Of a stretch of 64,000 bases of DNA, positions 1 through 9,085 are shown piece after piece. Both the position numbers and the translations under genes were made by a program. Each line of letters opens with the position of its first letter. The stretch's first letter is position 1. Origin of the DNA: Bryobacteraceae bacterium (GTDB taxonomy: Bacteria; Acidobacteriota; Terriglobia; Bryobacterales; Bryobacteraceae); the NCBI GenBank assembly GCA_041394945.1, contig JAWKHH010000005.1:124001-188000 (forward strand), given 5' to 3'. A model generated the notes under the pieces. It did not search any database and was not told the origin of the DNA. It was given only the letters and a program-made list of their open reading frames with translations.

Positions 1-345
1 CCGGACGACGCGCAGAATCCCGCCGTGATCGAGTTTCCGGGGTGCCTCGCCGGACAGGGAAAGGCCGGAACCGAGTTGCTAATCGCTCTGTCGAGGGTGT
101 GGCCGAATCGCAAGGTGGTGGCCTTCGCGTCGTTGGGCTACGCGCCCGGCGGGAAGATGTCGCGCTCCGGAGAGCGCTGCACCGAGCCGGGCATGCGCGA
201 CACGAACGCCGTGCATGTCGGAGACGCCGACGCCAACGCCGCGCGCTATTGGCCGGACATGAAAGCCTGGCCATGGGCATCGGAGGCGTCTCCGCGCGCG
301 AAGGTGGTTTTGAACCAGCGGATCATCCGCGGCGGCGAATGGTAG
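1..345 (+). CDS. C-terminal fragment of an unrecognised protein
   Basis: The frame is open from the first base and ends at a TAG at 343-345, so the 5' part lies outside the window. About 114 residues remain, ending in RIIRGGEW. I do not recognise a family, and no catalytic motif or membrane segment is visible. It converges on the minus-strand sulfatase that ends 17 bases further on. An internal ATG-like start at 25 exists, but nothing suggests a separate small gene begins there. The function is unknown. Confidence 0.45.
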   Translation, partial: PDDAQNPAVIEFPGCLAGQGKAGTELLIALSRVWPNRKVVAFASLGYAPGGKMSRSGERCTEPGMRDTNAVHVGDADANAARYWPDMKAWPWASEASPRAKVVLNQRIIRGGEW

Positions 346-361
346 GCGCCGCCGGGGCAGT

Positions 362-1786
362 CTACCAGCGCCAGTGGCCGGCGATTCGTTTCTCGAGATT
401 GCGCCGCACCGATGAGTGCGCCTTTTCCGCGGCGACATTGGCGCGCTCCCCGGCGCCGCCATCTATGCGGAACAGCTCCGGCGGGTCCGCCTCGCTGAGC
501 GTCATGCGCCATTCGGGCGTTCGGATAGTGGCCGCACGGAATTCCGGGCGCATCACGGTATCGAGCACGCGAGTGTGCAGCGGCTTTTCTTTCTCGCCCT
601 TAGCGATCCGCGCGGCGTCGGTGTGCGCGTAGCCGGCGGAGGCGAAGGCCGCGATTTCCTTGCGGGAGCCCCCACGGGCCAGCGGCAGGATGCTCGCGCC
701 GCGCAATTCCACGCCTTCCGGAGGCATGGCGCCGGCGGCTTCGAGGATCGTCGGGAACAGATCGACGAGTTGGACCGTATCGCGGACGCGCAGGCCGCCG
801 GAGGCGAGCGCGGGGTGGCGCGCGATCAGCGGCACGTGCAGCAGGTGATCGTAGAGGAGCATGCCTTTGCGAACCATGCGGTAGTGGCCCATGAAATCGC
901 CATGATCGGCGGCGAAGAGCACGAGGGTCGAGCCGCGCAGGCCGCGTTTATCGAGGGCGGCCATCAGCGCGCCCACCTGCGCGTCCACGCCGTACTCGAT
1001 GGCCGCGTAGTAGTAGCGCATCGTCTCAGTGAGGTCGGCGTCGGTTTGCTTGTCGAACTCCATCGCCGCCGAGTGGGCCGCCAGGCGCGCGCTGACCGCG
1101 GACGGCGCCACGGTATTCGGTAACTTCATGTCGCGCGACGCATAGCGGGCCGTGTAACCCGACGGCGCCATGTAGGGCGGGTGCGGATCGAAGTAACTCA
1201 CGGTTAGAAAGAACGGGTCGCGCGATGCGCCGCGTTCATCCAGGAAGCGAAGCGCGTCGGCCGTGTTGACGCTCCCGTAGCACTTGCTCTCCGGCCATGG
1301 TGAATCCATGTGCCAGTTGGGCCGCGCCCAGCGCGAGTACTGCCGGAAGGGCTCCCGGTCCCGGACGCGGGCAAAGTCGAAGCGCTCCATCTCCGGCTTT
1401 TCGAACGTATGGTTCTTGCCGACGTACCCGGTGCGGTAGCCGCGGGCGGCGAGCGCTGCGGCGAGGGAGCCGGCAAAGGGCAGGTGATCGCCGTCGCCGT
1501 TGGTGAGCGAGCCGTGCTCGTGCGGAAAGCGCCCGCTGAAGATCGACTTCCTCGACGGCAGGCACACCGGGTTGTTCGAAAAGCAGCGCTCGAACAGCAC
1601 ACCTTCGCGGCCGAGCCGGTCAATATGCGGCGTGCGCGCGTTCGGCGACCCGAGGCCGCTCATCGCGTCGCCGCGCATCTGGTCGCAGAGAATCAACAGG
1701 ACGTTGGGCGCTTCGCGCTGCGCCGCCGCCATCGTTCGCGCCGTGAGGGCGAAAGGCGCCGCCAGGAGCTTCCGCCGCGCGATCAT
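362..1786 (-). CDS. Sulfatase, formylglycine-dependent (secreted)
   Basis: This 474-residue arylsulfatase-family protein hydrolyses sulfate esters, probably of a polysaccharide or glycoconjugate outside the cytoplasm. The N-terminus (MIARRKLLAAPFALTARTMA) resembles a Tat or Sec signal. The fold starts at residue 27 with NVLLILCDQMRGD, whose Asp is a metal ligand. Cys75 lies in the signature CLPSRKSIFSGR (C-x-P-x-R), so it would be converted to formylglycine by an FGE or anSME. A second metal site is FAADHGDFMGH. The start ATG overlaps the upstream gene's stop (ATGA), so translation is likely coupled. A second sulfatase lies at 3842-5365. The substrate cannot be told from sequence. Confidence 0.9.
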   Translation of the reverse strand: MIARRKLLAAPFALTARTMAAAQREAPNVLLILCDQMRGDAMSGLGSPNARTPHIDRLGREGVLFERCFSNNPVCLPSRKSIFSGRFPHEHGSLTNGDGDHLPFAGSLAAALAARGYRTGYVGKNHTFEKPEMERFDFARVRDREPFRQYSRWARPNWHMDSPWPESKCYGSVNTADALRFLDERGASRDPFFLTVSYFDPHPPYMAPSGYTARYASRDMKLPNTVAPSAVSARLAAHSAAMEFDKQTDADLTETMRYYYAAIEYGVDAQVGALMAALDKRGLRGSTLVLFAADHGDFMGHYRMVRKGMLLYDHLLHVPLIARHPALASGGLRVRDTVQLVDLFPTILEAAGAMPPEGVELRGASILPLARGGSRKEIAAFASAGYAHTDAARIAKGEKEKPLHTRVLDTVMRPEFRAATIRTPEWRMTLSEADPPELFRIDGGAGERANVAAEKAHSSVRRNLEKRIAGHWRW

Positions 1787-2712
1787 TGTTCGAGGTTGCC
1801 TCCGGCGAGGTTCTCGAGGAACGCCCGGGTGATCGGCCAGCGGCCCACCACCACCGTGCCTTCCTGCTCGAAGGAGCCGCTCACCAGCAGGCCGCTCATA
1901 TCGGACGGATTCGCCCGTTGCTTCTCGCGGGCGAGGAATGCCTGCAGTGTTTCGGTCGCCTTGGCGAGGTTCGCGCGGCTTTCGGCGGCGTCGGTCTCGT
2001 TCTGGAAGCGGGCTCGCATTTCGGCCTGGAAAGCATCGCCGGACGGACCGGCGGCGAGCGTCATCCGCAGCGCGCCCTTCAACTGCGACGCGAAGGCGGC
2101 GGCGCCGGCCGGGAGGCTGCCGGGGTCCGCGAGAACCTTACCCGGCACGGCGACCCAGAAGGGCTGCGGGGGAATCCAGAAACCGGGCGGTTCGGGCTTG
2201 GGTTTGGCGGTGAGCTCCGCGCCCCACATGTCGGCATCAATGGCGATGGAGAGCACGTCGGGGCTCACCGGATAGAACGAAAGAACACGATCCGGCGCGC
2301 GCCCTTCGAGGGAGCAGTAGCCGGACCGGCAGCGGGCGCCATGCTGTTCGGAATACTGCCGGATGTCGCCCCAACTGATCCGGCCCTCGAGAAGAAAGTT
2401 GCTGCGGCGTCCGTCGAAGACGCCGTAGATGGCGTCGAGGTCCTCGCGATAGTCGAACTTCACGGCTTCGACGAACCGGCGGTAGTCGAGCTCCTCGGAG
2501 GCGCGGCTGCCGGCGAGCAGATCGAGCAGGCCGGCGCGGCGTAGCGTCTGGATGTCGGCGTAGACCTGGATGCCTTCTTCCTGGGATGGAAGGCGCAGAA
2601 GCAATCCCCGGGGCGACAGGTCCCGATCCTGACGCCGGAATTCCAGCACCAGGAGCACGGCCGCGCAAACCAGCAGCAGCAGCGCCGACAGCGTGAGAGG
2701 ACGGAGCTTCAC
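1783..2712 (-). CDS. Membrane-anchored protein of unknown function
   Basis: This is a 309-residue protein with one N-terminal hydrophobic segment (about residues 6-24, LTLSALLLLVCAAVLLVLEF) and a large, mostly charged domain that should lie outside the membrane. No enzyme motif is visible. The domain contains two Cys (CRSGYC, near residue 130) that could form a disulfide. Its stop overlaps the start of the sulfatase by four bases, and it follows aroF after nine bases, so the three genes may be co-transcribed. I infer only that it is an extracytoplasmic lineage-specific protein and assign no function. Confidence 0.7.
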   Translation of the reverse strand: MKLRPLTLSALLLLVCAAVLLVLEFRRQDRDLSPRGLLLRLPSQEEGIQVYADIQTLRRAGLLDLLAGSRASEELDYRRFVEAVKFDYREDLDAIYGVFDGRRSNFLLEGRISWGDIRQYSEQHGARCRSGYCSLEGRAPDRVLSFYPVSPDVLSIAIDADMWGAELTAKPKPEPPGFWIPPQPFWVAVPGKVLADPGSLPAGAAAFASQLKGALRMTLAAGPSGDAFQAEMRARFQNETDAAESRANLAKATETLQAFLAREKQRANPSDMSGLLVSGSFEQEGTVVVGRWPITRAFLENLAGGNLEQ

Positions 2713-2721
2713 GGTAATCCG

Positions 2722-3756
2722 CTAGGCGGGCACGGCCGCCATCCGCGATTCACGCCAGAGCGCAACATACGGATCGAGGTCGCGCATCAGCCTGGTGAAC
2801 GTATCGAGGTGGAGGGACTGCGCGCCATCGCTCCACGCCTTCTCCGGACACGGGTGGATTTCCATGAGAAGCGCGTCGGCGCCGATGGCCACGCCCGCGC
2901 GCGACAGGGCCGGGACGAGGCTGCGCTTGCCGGTGGCGTGACTCGGATCGAGCACGACGGGCAGATGGGTGAGTTCGCGCAGGACGGGCACGGCCGAGAT
3001 GTCGCAGGTGTTCCGCGTGGCGGTTTCGAATGTGCGAATGCCGCGTTCGCACAGCATCACTTCCTGGTTGCCGTGGGCGACGACGTACTCGGCCGACATC
3101 AGCAGTTCTTTGAGCGTCGAACTCAGGCCGCGCTTCAGCAGGACGGGCCGCCCGGCGCCGCCGAGCCGCTTCAGCAACGCGAAGTTCTGCATGTTGCGCG
3201 CGCCGATCTGCAGGATGTCGGCGTATTCGGCCACCAGGCCCACGTCGCGGTCACTCATCACTTCGGTGATAATTGCGAGCCCGGTGGCTTCGCGCGCTTT
3301 CTTCAGCAGCTTCAGGCCTTCTTCCTCCAGGCCCTGGAAATCATACGGCGAAGTGCGCGGCTTGAAGGCGCCGCCGCGGAGCACTTTGCCGCCGGCCGCG
3401 GCCACGGCTTCCGCGGACTCCATGATCTGCCTTTCGCTCTCCACCGAACACGGCCCGGCCATTACGACGAACTCATCGCCACCGATCTCGCAACTGCACG
3501 TCTTGATGCGCGTCGGCTCCTGGCGATACTCGCGGCTCACGAACTTATAAGGCGCCGAGATACGGACCGCGCGCTCGACCTGCGGCATCGCTTCGAGCGA
3601 TTCGAGGCAATTGGTGACGTCGCCGACTCCGATGGCTGCGATCACCACCCGCTCTTCGCCGGTGATGGTGTGGATTTTGTAACCGAAATCTTCAATCCGC
3701 TTGCAGACCTCGTCGATCTCGGGACGGGTGCTATGCAGCTTCATCGAGATGATCAT
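2722..3756 (-). CDS. aroF: 3-deoxy-7-phosphoheptulonate (DAHP) synthase
   Basis: It condenses phosphoenolpyruvate with erythrose-4-phosphate, the first step of the shikimate pathway. At 344 residues it has the length of the AroA-beta (Thermotoga/Bacillus-like) type. An N-terminal ferredoxin-like regulatory domain (about residues 1-85) precedes the TIM barrel, which shows MAGPCSVES, GGAFKPRTSPYDFQG, IQIGARNMQNF, LLKRG, ERGIRTFE and DPSHATGKR. The reading frame is open further upstream, to 4089, but that would run into the divergent sulfatase. The ATG at 3756 (MIISMKLHS) matches the usual N-terminus of the family. The N-terminal domain suggests allosteric control by an aromatic amino acid or chorismate-derived ligand. 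Confidence 0.93.
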   Translation of the reverse strand: MIISMKLHSTRPEIDEVCKRIEDFGYKIHTITGEERVVIAAIGVGDVTNCLESLEAMPQVERAVRISAPYKFVSREYRQEPTRIKTCSCEIGGDEFVVMAGPCSVESERQIMESAEAVAAAGGKVLRGGAFKPRTSPYDFQGLEEEGLKLLKKAREATGLAIITEVMSDRDVGLVAEYADILQIGARNMQNFALLKRLGGAGRPVLLKRGLSSTLKELLMSAEYVVAHGNQEVMLCERGIRTFETATRNTCDISAVPVLRELTHLPVVLDPSHATGKRSLVPALSRAGVAIGADALLMEIHPCPEKAWSDGAQSLHLDTFTRLMRDLDPYVALWRESRMAAVPA

Positions 3757-3841
3757 GACGATTCTTATAGTACCTCGCGGAATCGCCGCCCCACAGGGTT
3801 GCCCGGCCCTTCGATACCACCCTTGGATACGATGGTTCCGT

Positions 3842-5365
3842 ATGACCCGCCGCCAGTGCATAACGCTCCCCGCCTTCGCCCAAGCCGCCGCCCGGGCACA
3901 GCCTCGGCGCACCCGGCCGAACATCCTCTTCGTGATGACCGACCAGCAGCGCGGCGACTGCACCGGCGCCGCCGGCAACCGCGCCATCCGGACTCCGAAC
4001 ATGGATCGCATCGCGGCCGAAGGCGTCAATTTCAGCAACGCCTTTTCGTCCACGCCCACCTGCACTCCGGCGCGCACGGCGCTGCTCACCGGACTCTCGC
4101 CGTGGCATCACGGAATGCTCGCCATGGTGCGAATGGCGGACCGCTACCCGCTCGAAAAGCCGCGCGCCTTGCGGGACGGCGGCTATTACACGATGGCCAT
4201 CGGTAAGAATCACTTCTCGCCGATGCGCAACGGCCACGGATACCATCGCATGCTGCTCGACGAGCACTGCGGGTGTGGAAACGTTCACGATCCGGAGATG
4301 GCCGCCAAACGCGCCGCCGAGGACCGGTCCGACTACGAAGCCTGGTTCTGGTCGACGGCGCCAACGCTCGACCCGCACGCGACGCTGCTCGGCTGGAACG
4401 ACTACGCCGCGAAGTCCTTCGCCCTGCCCGAGCACCTGCATCCGACGGTGTGGACCGGGCAATCGGCGGTTCGCTTCATCGATCAATACAAGGGCGACGA
4501 GCCGTTCTTTCTGAAGGTGAGCTTCATCCGGCCGCACAGCCCGTACGATCCGCCTTCGCGGTTCATGAAGATGTACGCCGATGCCCCGCTTCCGGAGGCG
4601 CGCGCGGGAAAGTGGGCGTCGCGCTTCGAGCAGCCGAACAGCGATAGGCCTGACATCTGGCGCGGCAAGCTCGACCCGGCCGTGATTCGCCGCTCGCGTC
4701 AGGGCTACTATGGCTGCATCACACAGGTGGACGAACAGATCGGGCAGATCTTCGGAGCGCTCGAACGGCGCGGCTGGTATGACGAGACGCTCATCGTGTT
4801 CACGTCGGACCACGGCGACATGACGGGCGATCAGAATCTCTGGCGGAAGTCCTATGCCTACCAGCCTTCGACGCACGTGCCGATGATGATGCGCTGGCCC
4901 ACCGGACTTGTTTCGGCGCGGCGCGGACAGACGATGCCGCAGCCGGTGGAGTTGCGCGACATTCTGCCGACGTTTCTGGATGCGGCGTCGGTTCCGGCCA
5001 CGCGCCCGCTCGACGGCCGGAGCCTGCTCGAGCTGGTGCGCCGCAACGGCGCCGGGTGGCGCGACTACGTCGATCTCGAGCACGGCATCTGCTACAGCCT
5101 GGACAACCAATGGAACGCGCTCACCGACGGGAAGACGAAGTACATCTACCACGCGCGGCACGGCGAGGAGCAGCTATTCGATCTCGAGAAGGATCCGGGC
5201 GAGTTGAACGATCTCGCCGGCGATGCCACGGAAACGGCGCGGCTACGGCTGTGGCGGAGCCGGATGGTGGAGCACCTTTCCGAGCGCGGGGCTCCCTACG
5301 TAGTAAGTGGGCGGCTGGGTACCCGCGAGAAGAGTCCGAATACATCACCGCATTTCCCGGCGTAA
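3842..5365 (+). CDS. Sulfatase, formylglycine-dependent
   Basis: This 507-residue sulfatase is divergent from aroF, with 85 bases between the starts. Metal-binding NILFVMTDQQRGD is at residues 27-39, and Cys74 lies in the maturation motif CTPARTALLTG. The second metal site is FTSDHGDMTGD. A late GKTKYIYH and EEQLFDLEKDPGE stretch is typical of family C-termini. The N-terminus (MTRRQCITLPAFAQAAARAQ) is a weak signal, perhaps Tat-like. The open frame begins earlier at 3701, but the ATG at 3842 gives the natural N-terminus and avoids overlap with aroF. Its substrate may differ from that of the first sulfatase, since similarity outside the motifs is low. Confidence 0.9.
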   Translation: MTRRQCITLPAFAQAAARAQPRRTRPNILFVMTDQQRGDCTGAAGNRAIRTPNMDRIAAEGVNFSNAFSSTPTCTPARTALLTGLSPWHHGMLAMVRMADRYPLEKPRALRDGGYYTMAIGKNHFSPMRNGHGYHRMLLDEHCGCGNVHDPEMAAKRAAEDRSDYEAWFWSTAPTLDPHATLLGWNDYAAKSFALPEHLHPTVWTGQSAVRFIDQYKGDEPFFLKVSFIRPHSPYDPPSRFMKMYADAPLPEARAGKWASRFEQPNSDRPDIWRGKLDPAVIRRSRQGYYGCITQVDEQIGQIFGALERRGWYDETLIVFTSDHGDMTGDQNLWRKSYAYQPSTHVPMMMRWPTGLVSARRGQTMPQPVELRDILPTFLDAASVPATRPLDGRSLLELVRRNGAGWRDYVDLEHGICYSLDNQWNALTDGKTKYIYHARHGEEQLFDLEKDPGELNDLAGDATETARLRLWRSRMVEHLSERGAPYVVSGRLGTREKSPNTSPHFPA

Positions 5366-5473
5366 GGCGCTGACGGCGGAACTGGCAGGTGGCGCCTCAC
5401 GCTCAGGAGATTTCGGGACCAAAGTCGCGGTCCGCGCTATCCATGGCCTCGTTCGAGAAGCCTCGTTCGAAAA

Positions 5474-5506
5474 GGGGCCCCGGCCGGAAAGTCCGGCGCG
5501 GGCCCC
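5474..5506 (-). terminator. Hairpin terminator candidate for the TonB-dependent receptor gene
   Basis: A GC-rich hairpin has a 7-bp outer stem (GGGGCCC/GGGCCCC), two mismatches, a 6-bp inner stem and a 3-base loop. Read on the minus strand it lies 25 bases after the receptor stop and is followed by TTTT, as in a weak intrinsic terminator. The adjacent plus-strand flank has a short tandem duplication of CCTCGTTCGA (about 5447-5470). Confidence 0.55.
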
Positions 5507-5530
5507 TGTATCGATGCGGCTCGGCGTTGT

Positions 5531-8500
5531 CTAGAAAACGAACCGGCCGCTGAACTGCAACTGCCGCCCGAACACGCCGGGCTTCTGCGCGGTGATCGCG
5601 CCGAAGGTGGCGGAGCGGACGTTCTGGTCCGGGTTGTTGCCGGAGAAGGCGTTCATCAGGTTGTAGGCTTCCATGCGGAGCTCGAATTTCAGGCGGTTTT
5701 CCGGAAGAATATTGAACTCCTTGGCGAGCGTGGTGTCGATGTTGGCGAACCGCGGCCCGGTGAGCTTGTCGAACTGCAGCGGGTTGGCGCGGCGAGTGAA
5801 GGCCGGGAGGATGGCGAATTTCGAGGTATCGAACCAACGGCCCTTGGTGGGGTTGTCGAGCGTCGGGTCGCCGTTGACGACGAGGCCGCCCCAGCGCAGG
5901 AAGAGGCCGGTGTTGAACGTGAACAGCCCGCTGACGGACCAGCCGCCGAAGACGGCGTCGGCCACCGGATGCATGGCTGCGGCGTACTTGCGGCCCCGGC
6001 CGAATGGCAGCTCATAAATCGCCGCGCCGGTGAAGCGATGACGGGCGTTCGAGGCCGGCTGCCAGGTGAGCGAGTTCGTGTAGAAGTCCTGCTCGTCGTA
6101 GAACTCCTCGTTCCGCTCGCGGTTGTAGTTGTAGCCGATGACGAAGTTGAAGCCGTTGGCGAAAGGACGCTGGAACTGCATCTGGAGAGCCCGGTAGCGG
6201 TTGGAGCGTCCGCCGATCAACGTCTCGTTGAGCGTGGTGTACTGCGGATAGGGGCGCAGGAGCTGCGACACCGGGACGGTCCGCTGGGTCCGAAGCGTGC
6301 CGGGCATCTTGTCGACGCCGAGAACGCCGAAGAAGGGGTTCGGCACGGCGGCGCTGACGGCGTTGCCGACGCTGTAGCCGATGCGCGGGTCCACCTGGTT
6401 GCGGTCGTAGGTGTAGGGGGCGTTGCGGCCGACGTTCATGAAGAACGTTATGTCGGCGAGGATCTTGGCAGGGAGCTGCCGCTGGATGCTGAAGTTGATG
6501 CGGTCGTTGACGGCGGGGTTGAAGTCCTGCTGATACCAGGTGGCGGAGCCGCCGAGGTTGGTGTAGCGCCCGAGGGACTTTCCGGAGACCGGGACGAGTC
6601 CGCCGGGGAATGGGTTGTTCAGGGACTGCTGCGGGACACCTTGGAGCGGAGCGATGGTGGACGTGATGGCGTCGAAGCCGGGGTAGGGGACGCTGCCGAG
6701 GATGTTGAGGCCGTCGGTGAGCGTGGCCGGGACGATGTAGCGGGCCCACCCGATGCGGATGGCGGTTGCGTCGTTGACGCGCCAGGCGAGTCCGACGCGG
6801 GGGAGGAAGAGGCCCTTCGGGGCGTTCCAGGAGTTCGGGTTCGACTCGTCAGAGAAGATCCAGGCTCCGTTGTACGACGCGCCGCCCGAGCGAAGCGCGG
6901 CCGCCTGGGCCGGGATCTGGGGAGCGTTGGCGCCCTGGAACTCGGGGATCGGGTTGGTCAGATCGAGCAGGCGCGAGAGGCGAAAGGTGGGGTCGCGCAT
7001 GGCGGTGAAGTACTCGTAGCGGAGGCCGAGGTTGAGGGCCAGGCGCTTGGTGATCTTGAAATCGTCCTGGAAGAACAGGCCGACGAAGTCGACAATAGGC
7101 TTCTGGATCGGGATCGATTGAATGTTCGAACTCTGATCGAGCGCGCCGAGCAGGAAGGTGGCCCAGCCGTCGCCGCTGACGCGGGTGTCGGGGGCGAGGT
7201 ACGTGTTGGCGGTTAGCGCGGGAGAGAAGCTGAACGACATCGGGCGTGGGCGCGCTGCGTTGGTGCGCTCCTTGCGGTACTCGCCGCCGACCTTCCAGTA
7301 GTGCCGGCCGTGGCTCTTCGACATCTTGGCTTCGATGTTGTAGGAGTCGGGCTCCTGGAACCAGTAGCCGGTCTTGCCGATGGCGGTGGAGGCGCCCTGG
7401 GTGGCGATGGTCATTCCGGGATAGTAGATATCGGGGAGGTCGGCGAGGTAGGGCTTGTACCAGGTGTTGTTGCCCCAGAAGCGCTGCAGGTCGCCTTCCT
7501 GAAGCGTGGCGGAGGGGACGCCGAAGGAGTCGACGATGGAGTTGTAGGCGCCGCGGATGTTCAACACGGTGGACGCGTTGAGCGTGTAGACGGCGTCGCC
7601 GGAGAAGCTCTTCGAGTGGCGCTTGGAGCCGTCGACGGCCTGGGTGACGGAGCCGCCCGTGTAGTCGTCGGCGCCGGTGAAGGTCTTGAACTGGTTGTAA
7701 CGGCCGAAGACCTTGAGGCGGTCCGAGATGTTCCAGTCGACGCGATCGGAGAAGTTCCAATACTTGAACCGGTTCGCATACCCGATCAGGAAGTTGTCGA
7801 CGAGGGCGTTGCCGATGCCGGCGCGGTTCGGCTTGTACAGATCGCCGATGATCACCTTGGAAGTGGGGTCGATGCGGGAGGCGGGGATGACGTTGCCGGC
7901 GAAGGGTGTGCGGGTGACAGTGGAGCCTTGCGTCTGGGTGGTCCAGGGGTCGTAGATCGTGCGGAGACCGCCGCCGACGTTCAGCGATTTCGAGAAGTCG
8001 CCGCCGGCTTCGGCCGAAGTGGGCAGCGTGTTGCGTACCTCGCGCGGCTCGATGGTGCGCCAGCCTTCATAGGAAAAGAAGTTGAAGAGCTTGTTCCGCT
8101 TGATGGGCGCGCCGACGGTGGCGCCCCAGGTGTGCTGGCGGGTGAGATTGGGCGCGCGGTTCACGCGGTTGGCCATCGCGTTGAAGACAGGGTTGCGGCC
8201 CAGGTAGTAGGCGGTGCCGTGGAGATCGTTGGTGCCGGACTTCATCGAGACGGCGAGCACGCCGCCGGCGGAGTGGCCGAATTCGGCGTCAACGGCGTTC
8301 TGCTGAAGGTTGACCTCCTGAACGGCGTCCATGGGCGGTGTGTAGCTCGACTTCTGCGACGTCATCGAAGGCGAGCCGTCGAGAATGATGTCGTTCTTGG
8401 TGTTGGTGTTGCCGCCGACGTCGAACTGTGACGCGGCCCAGTGGTGAAACGGGCTCTGCTCGGTTGACGACCGGATGACGGTGGCCGGATTCAGCGACAC

Positions 8501-8962
8501 CAGCAGGAACGGATTGCGGTGGATGATCGGCAGGTTGTTGGTCATCTTGGTGTCGAGCGTAAGCGCCATGGTCGACGTGTTGAACTGGACGGCGACCGGT
8601 GCGGCTTCAACAGTGACCGATTCGGAAGTTGCGCCCACTTCGAGCGTGGCGTTGACGGTGACGTCCCCGCGCGCCTGCACGAGAACGTTGCGCTGGATGT
8701 AGCGGCGGAAGCCTTGCATTTCCACTGTGACGGTGTAGTTGCCGGGCAGGACGAAATCGAACAGGTACTGCCCGACCTGGTTGCTGTCCTGGGTGGCGGA
8801 AACCGCTGTGTTGTCGTTAGTCAGCGTGACGGCTGCCCCGGCAACAACGGCGCCGGTGGAATCATTGATGAGACCTTGGACCTTTCCCCGGACGTCCTGG
8901 GCCTGGAGTGAAACGATTGCGGCAGTGGCCACAACCGCGCAACGGAGCGCGCGATACTGCAT
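5531..8962 (-). CDS. Oar-like TonB-dependent outer-membrane receptor
   Basis: This 1143-residue outer-membrane protein has a signal peptide (residues 1-22, ending SLQAQ) and an N-terminal carboxypeptidase-regulatory-like domain (about 25-105, with GLINDSTGAVVAGAAVTLTN and LPGNYTVTVEMQGF). A plug-like region is followed by a long beta-barrel. It ends in Phe (GRFVF), as beta-barrel proteins do. Such Oar-like receptors occur in many copies in Acidobacteria and are thought to import large substrates. The frame is open to 9004, but the ATG at 8962 has a strong ribosome site (AGGGGGGA, about 5 bases away). It is transcribed alone. The substrate is unknown; nearby sulfatases hint at a sulfated glycan, which is only inference. 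Confidence 0.9.
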   Translation of the reverse strand: MQYRALRCAVVATAAIVSLQAQDVRGKVQGLINDSTGAVVAGAAVTLTNDNTAVSATQDSNQVGQYLFDFVLPGNYTVTVEMQGFRRYIQRNVLVQARGDVTVNATLEVGATSESVTVEAAPVAVQFNTSTMALTLDTKMTNNLPIIHRNPFLLVSLNPATVIRSSTEQSPFHHWAASQFDVGGNTNTKNDIILDGSPSMTSQKSSYTPPMDAVQEVNLQQNAVDAEFGHSAGGVLAVSMKSGTNDLHGTAYYLGRNPVFNAMANRVNRAPNLTRQHTWGATVGAPIKRNKLFNFFSYEGWRTIEPREVRNTLPTSAEAGGDFSKSLNVGGGLRTIYDPWTTQTQGSTVTRTPFAGNVIPASRIDPTSKVIIGDLYKPNRAGIGNALVDNFLIGYANRFKYWNFSDRVDWNISDRLKVFGRYNQFKTFTGADDYTGGSVTQAVDGSKRHSKSFSGDAVYTLNASTVLNIRGAYNSIVDSFGVPSATLQEGDLQRFWGNNTWYKPYLADLPDIYYPGMTIATQGASTAIGKTGYWFQEPDSYNIEAKMSKSHGRHYWKVGGEYRKERTNAARPRPMSFSFSPALTANTYLAPDTRVSGDGWATFLLGALDQSSNIQSIPIQKPIVDFVGLFFQDDFKITKRLALNLGLRYEYFTAMRDPTFRLSRLLDLTNPIPEFQGANAPQIPAQAAALRSGGASYNGAWIFSDESNPNSWNAPKGLFLPRVGLAWRVNDATAIRIGWARYIVPATLTDGLNILGSVPYPGFDAITSTIAPLQGVPQQSLNNPFPGGLVPVSGKSLGRYTNLGGSATWYQQDFNPAVNDRINFSIQRQLPAKILADITFFMNVGRNAPYTYDRNQVDPRIGYSVGNAVSAAVPNPFFGVLGVDKMPGTLRTQRTVPVSQLLRPYPQYTTLNETLIGGRSNRYRALQMQFQRPFANGFNFVIGYNYNRERNEEFYDEQDFYTNSLTWQPASNARHRFTGAAIYELPFGRGRKYAAAMHPVADAVFGGWSVSGLFTFNTGLFLRWGGLVVNGDPTLDNPTKGRWFDTSKFAILPAFTRRANPLQFDKLTGPRFANIDTTLAKEFNILPENRLKFELRMEAYNLMNAFSGNNPDQNVRSATFGAITAQKPGVFGRQLQFSGRFVF

Positions 8963-8994
8963 AGGGTCCCCCCTGAAGGTAAAGTGACCGAGCC

Positions 8995-9024
8995 AGTCTA
9001 TCACGGCTCAGGATCGAATGAAAA
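8995..9024 (-). promoter_or_regulatory. Candidate promoter of the TonB-dependent receptor gene
   Basis: On the minus strand TTTTCA (9024-9019) and TAGACT (9000-8995) are 18 bases apart and precede the ATG at 8962 by about 32 bases. An AT-rich stretch just upstream (AATTGTTAAATTAA) stands out in this GC-rich DNA and could act as an UP-like element. The match to consensus is partial. Confidence 0.4.
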
Positions 9025-9085
9025 TTAATTTAACAATTGTGGATGCTGCACGCGGGGATGGCGGTTTGGGGGAGTCGAGGCGCGC

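Noticed and set aside
5969..8431. Long plus-strand frames inside the TonB receptor gene
   Set aside because: These are shadows of the minus-strand gene; they are Gly/Val/Arg-rich and show no domain pattern.
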